DNA of 8,645 nt from Treponema sp. GTDB lineage: Bacteria; Spirochaetota; Spirochaetia; Treponematales; Treponemataceae. The position numbers and the translations under genes were made by a program. How positions within the stretch are numbered: the stretch's first letter is position 1; the number at the start of each line of letters is the position of its first letter. The DNA lies in contig JAGADS010000288.1 of NCBI GenBank assembly GCA_017613485.1, positions 1-8,645 on the forward strand, in the 5' to 3' direction. The notes beneath the pieces are model-generated. The model saw nothing but the letters and a program-made list of their open reading frames with translations. It was not told the DNA's origin and did not search any database. Below, one piece after another: positions 1 through 4,509 of the stretch.

Positions 1-1
1 A

Positions 2-151
2 CTTAATGCGTATAGAGTTTTGTTGACTCGTGCCCGACAGGGAATGATTATTGTAGTTCCAGAAGGATCGGATTCTGATCATACAAGAAAACATGAATTC
101 TATGACACAACTTATTTGTATCTTAAAGAAATCGGATTAAACGAAATTTGA
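2..151 (+). CDS. DUF2075 family helicase-like protein, C-terminal end (partial)
   Basis: This reading frame is open from the left edge and ends at TGA 149-151, giving the last 49 residues of a protein whose body lies outside the window. It begins LNAYRVLLTRARQGMIIVVP and continues with EFYDTTYLYLKEIG. The YRVLLTRAR segment looks like motif VI of superfamily I helicases, with the arginines that contact the nucleotide. The following tail matches what I recall of DUF2075 proteins, which are P-loop ATPases of poorly known function often found in accessory regions. The assignment rests on this short tail only. No terminator hairpin is visible between its stop and the next operator. Confidence 0.6.
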   Translation, partial: LNAYRVLLTRARQGMIIVVPEGSDSDHTRKHEFYDTTYLYLKEIGLNEI

Positions 152-173
152 AACAATAGATTGTAGCGTTAAA

Positions 174-191
174 GATATCATTTTGGATATA
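174..191 (+). promoter_or_regulatory. HipB-type operator, copy 0 (upstream of hipB remnant and Nudix pair)
   Basis: The 18-bp site GATATC-ATTTTG-GATATA fits the pattern [TG]ATAYC-N6-GRTATA shared with three sites before the intact hipB. Its first base lies 29 nt before ATG 203, exactly the distance between operator copy 3 (998) and the equivalent ATG of hipB (1027). TATAAA at 188-193 overlaps the right half-site and could be a -10 box, so bound repressor would block polymerase. The site resembles the E. coli HipB operator layout (TATCC-N8-GGATA). Confidence 0.55.
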
Positions 192-202
192 AAACGATGG
201 GT

Positions 203-256
203 ATGAATGTAGTAGCTGATTTCGTAAAGATTGAACGAAAAAAAGCATCTCTCACA
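203..256 (+). pseudogene. 5' remnant of a second hipB-like antitoxin gene
   Basis: Eighteen codons (MNVVADFVKIERKKASLT) match the N-terminus of the intact HipB at 1027 (MNAVAEFVKSERKKASLT) in 15 of 18 residues. At DNA level 43 of 54 bases agree, and most differences are synonymous. The match ends abruptly at about 256, where the helix-turn-helix should begin. The frame continues open into the next small ORF, so a conceptual 89-residue protein from ATG 197 exists, but it lacks the DNA-binding helices. The upstream operator is also kept. I read this as a paralogous hipB locus truncated by deletion or insertion. The alternative is an N-terminal fusion giving a new 89-residue protein. Confidence 0.6.
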
Positions 257-277
257 AAAACAGGAGTAAACAAAATC

Positions 278-466
278 ATGTCAAATGGAATGGAAGACTT
301 GCACGAGAAAAACAGGGATAAGCCGGAGATAAGGCAGGACCCGCGGTATGACACATGGAGGACGTTTCAGGGCAGGGAAGATGCCGAGATGCTGCAGGAA
401 AAATCAGCGGGATGGTCGAGCAAAAGGGCAAGCCGTGGTGAATACGACTCCTGGGAGGAAGACTGA
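278..466 (+). CDS. small charged hypothetical protein (62 aa) upstream of Nudix gene
   Basis: I do not recognise this protein. It starts at ATG 278, with AGGAG at 262-266 about 11 nt upstream, and ends at TGA 464-466, immediately before the Nudix start at 467. The 62 residues are very hydrophilic, rich in Glu, Arg, Lys and Asp, with three Trp and no membrane segment or Cys. AGG arginine codons occur at a high rate compared with neighbouring genes, and GC content appears higher than in the hip genes, which hints at another origin. The frame is continuous with the hipB remnant upstream, so the start could instead be ATG 197 or 203. The tight junction suggests translation coupled to the Nudix gene. 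It could also be a chance ORF or a decayed gene. Confidence 0.4.
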   Translation: MSNGMEDLHEKNRDKPEIRQDPRYDTWRTFQGREDAEMLQEKSAGWSSKRASRGEYDSWEED

Positions 467-874
467 TTGAAACAAATCACCGTAAGCGGGGCCATAATCC
501 TCCGCACGAATCCAGAAACAAATAAAAAAGAAATCTTCGCAACCCAGCGTGGATATGGTGACTGGAAGGGATGGTGGGAAATCCCAGGTGGAAAGATAGA
601 AGATGGCGAGACTCCTGAGCAATGTATCGTTCGCGAAATCCGGGAGGAACTTGCTACAGAGATAAAGCCAGAAAAGATACTTGGTGTTGTGGATTACGAT
701 TATCCTAATTTCCATCTCACCATGCATTGTATTTTGTGCACTATAGTTTCTGGTGAGCCTAAGCTTTTGGAGCACGAGGCTGCAAAATGGGTAACAAAGG
801 AGACCCTGCGTTCTGTTGACTGGCTTCCTGCAGATAAGCTGATTCTTGATAAAATCGAAGAAGTTTTGTCCTGA
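467..874 (+). CDS. Nudix hydrolase, MutT/NudG-like (deoxy)nucleoside triphosphate pyrophosphohydrolase
   Basis: A 135-residue single-domain Nudix protein. The Nudix box spans residues 42-64: GKIEDGE, seven residues, then REIREEL, giving the G-x5-E-x7-REUxEE core with the metal-binding glutamates. The usual final Gly of the box is Ala63, as in several NudG-like members. WWEIPGGK precedes the box, as in 8-oxo-dGTP and CTP pyrophosphohydrolases. Such enzymes hydrolyse NTPs or oxidised dNTPs to NMP and PPi in the cytosol; the exact substrate cannot be told from sequence. The start is TTG 467, chosen because GGAGGAA at 454-460 lies six bases upstream and translation then gives MKQITVSGAI. It follows the small ORF with no gap, and both sit behind the hipB-like operator at 174. 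Confidence 0.85.
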   Translation: MKQITVSGAIILRTNPETNKKEIFATQRGYGDWKGWWEIPGGKIEDGETPEQCIVREIREELATEIKPEKILGVVDYDYPNFHLTMHCILCTIVSGEPKLLEHEAAKWVTKETLRSVDWLPADKLILDKIEEVLS

Positions 875-916
875 ATTTACAAAACAATGCAATTTGCGAA
901 TGCTTTACCGTTAAAA

Positions 917-934
917 GATACCCTTTCGGGTATA
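917..934 (+). promoter_or_regulatory. HipB-type operator copy 1
   Basis: GATACC-CTTTCG-GGTATA fits [TG]ATAYC-N6-GRTATA and contains a perfect 6-bp inverted repeat, ATACCC-TTTC-GGGTAT (918-933). It starts 41 bp before copy 2. Its left flank (CGTTAAA) matches the left flank of copy 0 at 174, which suggests that the two regulatory regions arose by duplication. Confidence 0.5.
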
Positions 935-957
935 GAAATGTCTTGTTGTAGTAAAAT

Positions 958-975
958 TATACCCTAACAGATATA
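958..975 (+). promoter_or_regulatory. HipB-type operator copy 2 with embedded -10 box
   Basis: TATACC-CTAACA-GATATA matches copy 3 in 16 of 19 positions when one flanking base is included. It lies inside a longer perfect inverted repeat, AATTATA (955-961) and TATAATT (972-978). TATAAT at 972-977 is a consensus -10 box overlapping the right half-site. The -35 is poor (TAGTAA, 949-954, spacer 17). Autorepression of hipBST by HipB is the likely role, inferred from family behaviour. Confidence 0.6.
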
Positions 976-997
976 ATTGGGCGTTTTTTCTTGATTT

Positions 998-1015
998 TAT
1001 ACCATATCTGATATA
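998..1015 (+). promoter_or_regulatory. HipB-type operator copy 3, adjoining hipB start
   Basis: TATACC-ATATCT-GATATA is flanked by a perfect 7-bp inverted repeat, TTTTATA (995-1001) and TATAAAA (1012-1018). It starts exactly 40 bp after copy 2, about four helical turns. TATAAA at 1012-1017 could serve as a -10 box, with TTGATT at 991-996 (15-bp spacer) as a weak -35. Transcripts from here would start within a few bases of ATG 1027. Confidence 0.6.
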
Positions 1016-1026
1016 AAATGTTAAAT

Positions 1027-1239
1027 ATGAATGCAGTTGCTGAGTTTGTAAAGTCAGAACGGAAAAAAGCTTCTCTTACGCAAGAAGAATTTGCCATTAG
1101 GTGCGGTGTGGGCCTGCGGTTTTTACGCGATCTAGAGCAGGGAAAGCAGACCTGCCGCATGGACAAGGTGAATCAGGTTCTTTCAATGTTTGACTGCCAG
1201 CTTGTACCTGGAAAAATCAACAAATCGGAGCAAAGATGA
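1027..1239 (+). CDS. hipB: HipB-family antitoxin / autorepressor (Xre-type helix-turn-helix)
   Basis: A 70-residue DNA-binding protein. Residues 18-40 (TQEEFAIRCGVGL, then RFLRDLEQGK) form a classical Xre/Cro helix-turn-helix, and the sequence follows the short HipB family closely (MN-VA-FVK-ERK-ASLTQEE). In HipBST systems HipB binds operators and augments inhibition of the kinase in a HipB-HipS-HipT complex. ATG 1027 is preferred over the in-frame ATG 1018 because the broken paralog at 203 is alike from this Met onward and has the same 29-nt distance to its operator. No Shine-Dalgarno precedes either ATG, so leaderless translation is possible. The stop overlaps the hipS start (ATGA, 1236-1239). 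Starting at 1018 would add MLN. Confidence 0.85.
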   Translation: MNAVAEFVKSERKKASLTQEEFAIRCGVGLRFLRDLEQGKQTCRMDKVNQVLSMFDCQLVPGKINKSEQR

Positions 1240-1586
1240 GCGTGGAAAATTTTTCAACATACAGAACAGCATTTGTTTTTGTTCAAAATATTTATTGCGG
1301 AAAACTTTCAGAAACTGATTCTGGCTACACTTTTTCTTATGATGAGGAATATCAGAAAAAAACGGATACACTTCCTGTAAGCCTTACGTTGCCTCTTTCC
1401 AATCAGTCATACGAAAGCAAAATCCTCTTTCCTTTTTTTGACGGATTGATTCCTGAAGGCTGGCTTTTAAATGCTGTTTCCCGCTCATGGAAAATTGACC
1501 GCCATGACAGATTCGGCTTGTTGCTTGCCGCCTGTAAAGATTCGGTAGGAGATGTATCTGTCAAAAATTCTCTGGAGGATTTATGA
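1236..1586 (+). CDS. hipS: HipS-like antitoxin: free HipA N-terminal subdomain
   Basis: A 116-residue protein matching only the N-terminal subdomain of HipA (the 'couple_hipA' region). Conserved parts are PVSLTLPL (47-54) and FFDGLIPEGWLL (67-78), followed by DRFGLLLAACKDSVGDVSV. In one-piece HipA this segment is fused to the kinase. Here it is a separate gene whose stop overlaps the next start by ATGA (1583-1586). In the E. coli O127 HipBST system the equivalent HipS, not HipB, is the main antitoxin of HipT and places a Trp near the kinase active site. Trp76 in PEGW may be its counterpart, from memory. The start ATG 1236 overlaps the hipB stop, with CGGAG at 1226-1230. The length agrees with a complete HipS, so this is not a broken hipA. 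Confidence 0.8.
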   Translation: MSVENFSTYRTAFVFVQNIYCGKLSETDSGYTFSYDEEYQKKTDTLPVSLTLPLSNQSYESKILFPFFDGLIPEGWLLNAVSRSWKIDRHDRFGLLLAACKDSVGDVSVKNSLEDL

Positions 1587-2554
1587 GCGAATTAAGGTGT
1601 CTTTGCTGTGGAAAAATCATAAGCACAGGGAATGCCTCAAAATCAGAATTAGAGAATCAATGGCATCAACAATGCTGTAATTCTTTTTTTGGAAGAGGTG
1701 AATTTCCTAAAATCGATATATCAAAAGAAACTCTCGAAGCATTTGCTACAGAAGCAGTATCAAAAGGTTTTACCGTTGCAGGAGTTCAGAAAAAGCTTTC
1801 ACTTCATCTTTCCAAGGAAAAAGAACAGCGACTTACAATCGTCGGTTATCCTTCAGGGTACATTTTGAAACCTCAGACAGAAGAATTTGATTTTTTACCG
1901 GAACTTGAGAATCTTGTAATGAGGATGGCTAAAGCCGCAAAAATCAAGACAGTTCCTAATGCTCTTATAAAACTTGATGATGGTCCTGCTTACATAACAA
2001 AACGCATTGACCGTAGTTTTTCAGGCAATAAAATAAAGCTTCTTGCAATGGAAGATTTCTGCCAGCTTTCAGAGCGTCTTACCGAGGATAAATATAAATC
2101 TTCGTATGAACACTGTGCAAAAGTCATAAAACAGTATTCATCAAAAAGCGGTCTTGATCTCTCAGAGTTTTTTTACCGTCTTGTATTCTGCTTTATTACA
2201 GGGAACTCCGACATGCACTTAAAAAATTTCTCTCTTATAGAAAGCGAATCTGGCTCACGAATTTTCTCTCTGTCACCAGCTTATGATTTGCTTCCTGTAA
2301 ATATCGTTCTCCCGGAAGATAAAGAAGAATTTGCTCTTACGATGAATGGAAAAAAATCTAATCTTAAACTCAATGATTTCCTGACTTTCGCAGCATCATG
2401 CGGAATCAATCAGGCAGCTGCAGTCAAAATGATAAAAAAACTGGTTTCATATAAAACTGAATTTGACGAACTGATAAATAATTCTCTTCTAAATGATGAG
2501 TACAAGAATAGAATGCTTTCACTTATAGAAGAGCGTATTTCAAGGCTCAAATAA
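1583..2554 (+). CDS. hipT: HipT-like Ser/Thr kinase toxin (HipA C-terminal kinase core)
   Basis: A 323-residue HipA-family kinase lacking the N-terminal HipS-like subdomain. Visible elements: Gly-rich loop FTVAGVQKKLSL (63-74), ATP-anchoring lysine in YILKP (Lys96), catalytic loop ITGNSDMHLKN with Asp210 and Asn215, and metal-binding Asp235 in SPAYDL. All key residues are present, so the kinase should be active. Characterised relatives phosphorylate an aminoacyl-tRNA synthetase (GltX for HipA, TrpS for HipT), which stops translation and leads to dormancy; the target here is unknown. The loop positions that are Ser-x-Ser in E. coli HipT read T64-V-A66, so regulation by loop autophosphorylation may differ. 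The N-terminus carries C6-x2-C9 and H28-x2-C31-C32 before FFG, a possible zinc knuckle seen in other stand-alone HipA-C proteins. GGAGG at 1574-1578 supports ATG 1583. Confidence 0.85.
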   Translation: MSELRCLCCGKIISTGNASKSELENQWHQQCCNSFFGRGEFPKIDISKETLEAFATEAVSKGFTVAGVQKKLSLHLSKEKEQRLTIVGYPSGYILKPQTEEFDFLPELENLVMRMAKAAKIKTVPNALIKLDDGPAYITKRIDRSFSGNKIKLLAMEDFCQLSERLTEDKYKSSYEHCAKVIKQYSSKSGLDLSEFFYRLVFCFITGNSDMHLKNFSLIESESGSRIFSLSPAYDLLPVNIVLPEDKEEFALTMNGKKSNLKLNDFLTFAASCGINQAAAVKMIKKLVSYKTEFDELINNSLLNDEYKNRMLSLIEERISRLK

Positions 2555-2604
2555 CTTTAAAATTAGAACGGCCAGCTTCCCTAAACAAAATCACAATTTT
2601 CTGA

Positions 2605-2610
2605 TATAAT
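2605..2610 (+). promoter_or_regulatory. -10 box of fic promoter, possibly leaderless
   Basis: A consensus TATAAT ends six bases before ATG 2617, and no Shine-Dalgarno lies between them. Transcription would start at or very near the ATG. No convincing -35 and no second half-site of the HipB operator are visible. The 62-bp gap after hipT holds no clear terminator, so read-through from hipBST remains possible. Confidence 0.4.
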
Positions 2611-2616
2611 TAAACC

Positions 2617-3609
2617 ATGTACACGCCCCCGTTTACGATAACATCTAAGAGCATAGATCTCATCTCTAAGATTTCCGAAAAGATAGGAGAAATAAATTTC
2701 CTTGCATCTGAGAATCAGCATGTAAAGCTCAGGAAAAAAAACCGTATAAAGACAATTCATTCATCACTTGCAATTGAGAACAATTCACTGTCCATTGAGC
2801 AGATTACGGCCATTATCGAAGGAAAACGTGTTCTTGGCGCACCTAACGAAATTCAGGAAGTGAAGAATGCTGTTCAGGCTTATGAGCTGCTTTTGACTCT
2901 TGATTCAACAAATGAAAAAGATTTGCTTAGGGCTCATGGAATCATGATGAAGGATCTTGTAAGTCGGGCTGGGAAATACCGTAAGGATGGGGTCGGCATT
3001 TTTGACGGGAAAGAGGTTGTTCATGTGGCTCCTCCTGCTGACATGGTGCCGCTTCTTATGGCCGATTTATTTGAATGGCTCAAGACATCCGATGTTCATC
3101 CTCTTATAAAGTCCTGCGTTTTTCATTACGAGTTTGAATTCATACATCCTTTCCAAGATGGTAATGGTCGCATGGGGCGTTTATGGCAGTCAGCGATTTT
3201 AAAGGATTGGCGGAAGATTTTTGCGTGGCTGCCTGTGGAGTCGTTGATTAAGGAGAAACAGGCGGAATATTACAATGCCCTGAATGTCAGTGATACCAGT
3301 GCGGACAGTACGCATTTTACAGAATTCCTGCTGGGTTTGATTTTGTCCACTATCGAGGAAATTATTGAGAATCAGGTAAAGGTGACTGCAAAGGTTACTC
3401 AAAAGGTGACTGTAAATCAACAGAAAATTCTTGATGCGATAAGAGAAAATCCAAATATAACACAAAGTGAACTGGCAGAAAAAATCGGCATGGCCCGGAA
3501 AAACATAATAAACAATATGAAAAAACTACAGGAATCAGGTCTCCTCCTCCGTCATGGTGCGGACAAGAACGGATGGTGGGAAGTCATTTCACAGGATTCA
3601 CTTGATTGA
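2617..3609 (+). CDS. Fic family protein adenylyltransferase (class II) with C-terminal winged helix
   Basis: A 330-residue Fic protein. The core motif HPFQDGNGRMGR (177-188) holds the catalytic His177 and the GNGR anion-binding loop. GKEVVHVAPP (131-140) is the flap that positions the target. An N-terminal inhibitory helix motif, S50-LAI-E54-N55, fits [ST]xxxE[GN], which marks class II enzymes that block their own ATP site. Fic proteins usually transfer AMP from ATP to a hydroxyl side chain of a target protein; the target here cannot be inferred. Residues 255-266 hold three KVTx units as a linker, followed by a winged helix (about 268-322: ILDAIRENPNITQSELAEKIG, split here only for reading) ending in NGWWEV. 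This layout suggests DNA binding or autoregulation. It follows hipT by 62 bp and stands alone as a transcription unit. Confidence 0.9.
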   Translation: MYTPPFTITSKSIDLISKISEKIGEINFLASENQHVKLRKKNRIKTIHSSLAIENNSLSIEQITAIIEGKRVLGAPNEIQEVKNAVQAYELLLTLDSTNEKDLLRAHGIMMKDLVSRAGKYRKDGVGIFDGKEVVHVAPPADMVPLLMADLFEWLKTSDVHPLIKSCVFHYEFEFIHPFQDGNGRMGRLWQSAILKDWRKIFAWLPVESLIKEKQAEYYNALNVSDTSADSTHFTEFLLGLILSTIEEIIENQVKVTAKVTQKVTVNQQKILDAIRENPNITQSELAEKIGMARKNIINNMKKLQESGLLLRHGADKNGWWEVISQDSLD

Positions 3610-3629
3610 TGTCATTTCAGGATTTTTAT

Positions 3630-3658
3630 TTTACTTTTGCAAAAACCTGTTGTATAAT
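3630..3658 (+). promoter_or_regulatory. sigma70-like promoter for the PNPOx-tautomerase pair
   Basis: TTTACT (3630-3635) and TATAAT (3653-3658) are separated by 17 bp. The -10 is perfect, and the -35 matches 4 of 6. ATG 3678 lies 19 bp downstream, with AGAGGTG as a ribosome-binding site between them. Confidence 0.5.
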
Positions 3659-3677
3659 AAACCAGAGGTGAAAAAGA

Positions 3678-4079
3678 ATGAAAGAGGTTCATGATTTCAT
3701 AAAAAAATGCGGGACATATTATCTTGCAACAGTAGAAGGTGATCAGCCGAGGAACAGGCCGTTCGGAACCATCAATATCTTTGACGGAAAGCTTTATATT
3801 CAGACTGGAAAAAGCAAGGAAGTCTCCAAGCAGATTCAGAAAAATCCAAAAGTTGAGATCAGCTGTTTTGACGGACCCAGCGGTCAATGGCTTCGTCTGG
3901 CAGGAGAGCTTGTCCGTGATGAGCGTCGTGAGGCCAAGGTAGACATGCTGGAGCATTACCCGGACCTAAAGAAAATGTATTCAGCAGATGACGACAACAC
4001 CGAAGTCCTATACTTCAAGAATGCAACCGCCACGATTTACAGTTTTGGTGGTGCCCCTCGCGTAATAAAAATTGATTAG
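3678..4079 (+). CDS. pyridoxamine 5'-phosphate oxidase-like flavin-binding protein
   Basis: A 133-residue protein of the small PNPOx-like split-barrel family. It begins with the helix KEVHDFIKKCG, then the strand YYLATVEGDQPRNRPFGTI, and contains YIQTGKSKEVSKQIQKNP (40-57), whose Gly, Lys and Ser residues usually bind the FMN phosphate. IKID forms the end. Members bind FMN or F420 and include NimA/NimC-like and general-stress proteins. True PNPOx activity is unlikely because the protein is short and lacks the C-terminal dimerisation part. The ribosome-binding site AGAGGTG at 3664-3670 supports ATG 3678. The tautomerase gene starts 11 bp after its stop, so the two are probably one operon. The substrate is unknown. 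Confidence 0.8.
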   Translation: MKEVHDFIKKCGTYYLATVEGDQPRNRPFGTINIFDGKLYIQTGKSKEVSKQIQKNPKVEISCFDGPSGQWLRLAGELVRDERREAKVDMLEHYPDLKKMYSADDDNTEVLYFKNATATIYSFGGAPRVIKID

Positions 4080-4090
4080 GAGAAAATGCC

Positions 4091-4432
4091 ATGCCAATGA
4101 TAGAAGCAAAGGTAACAATGCAGTTACCGTCAGAAAAAAGGGATGTACTTAAGGCAGAGTTCGGAAAGGCAATCAGCATCATCGGAAAGCCGGAATCATA
4201 TCTCATGATAAATCTCATCGACAATCAGGATTTGTATTTTGCAGGAAAGAAGCTGGACAAAGGTGCCTATGTCGAGGTAAAGGTTCTGGGAGGAGTAGAC
4301 GGAGGAGCAAGCGACAAAATGACCGCACGCATCTGCCAGATCCTTCAAGCTGAGCTTGGCATACCCGGGAATGCGGTTTACATCTCCTATTGGGGCACAT
4401 CAAACTGGGGCTGGAACGGCGGGAACTTTTAG
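4091..4432 (+). CDS. MIF / phenylpyruvate tautomerase family protein
   Basis: A 113-residue member of the macrophage migration inhibitory factor branch of the tautomerase superfamily. After Met removal Pro2 would be the N-terminal catalytic proline (MPMIEAKV). GKPESYLMI (32-40) keeps the Lys of the substrate pocket, and the C-terminus NWGWNGGNF resembles the VGWNNSTF end of MIF. Such proteins form trimers and catalyse keto-enol tautomerisation of phenylpyruvate or similar acids. In host-associated bacteria a cytokine-mimic role has been considered, but nothing here shows secretion and no signal peptide exists. An earlier out-of-frame ATG (4086) is ignored because only ATG 4091 gives the required Pro2. 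TAGGAG at 4077-4082 overlaps the stop of the upstream gene and is the ribosome-binding site. Confidence 0.85.
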   Translation: MPMIEAKVTMQLPSEKRDVLKAEFGKAISIIGKPESYLMINLIDNQDLYFAGKKLDKGAYVEVKVLGGVDGGASDKMTARICQILQAELGIPGNAVYISYWGTSNWGWNGGNF

Positions 4433-4442
4433 ATAACCCTAG

Positions 4443-4497
4443 TTTTTACTATTGACGCAACAGAATAGGTAAGATATGCTATAAAAAATAGTAAAAA
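4443..4497 (+). promoter_or_regulatory. 11-bp inverted repeat around the flotillin promoter
   Basis: TTTTTACTATT (4443-4453) and its exact reverse complement AATAGTAAAAA (4487-4497) are 33 bp apart. The left arm overlaps the -35 box and the right arm lies just after the expected transcription start. Because the left arm is not transcribed from this promoter, the pair is more likely a two-site operator than an RNA hairpin. Confidence 0.5.
4452..4480 (+). promoter_or_regulatory. sigma70-like promoter of the flotillin gene
   Basis: TTGACG (4452-4457) and TATGCT (4475-4480) are separated by 17 bp. An alternative -10, TATAAA at 4480-4485, has a 22-bp spacer and is less likely. GGAGG at 4499-4503 lies six bases before ATG 4510. 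Confidence 0.6.
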
Positions 4498-4509
4498 TGG
4501 AGGCATATC

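Noticed and set aside
404..892. 162-residue - strand frame over the Nudix gene
   Set aside because: Overlaps a well-supported Nudix protein in full, has low-complexity Phe/Leu composition and no recognisable domain.
1236..2554. hipA broken by a frameshift
   Set aside because: Both parts have their own ribosome-binding site, full family-typical lengths and the gene order of known hipB-hipS-hipT systems.
2591..2608. HipB operator before fic
   Set aside because: GATATA is present, but the left half-site 12 bp upstream reads TCACAA and does not fit [TG]ATAYC.
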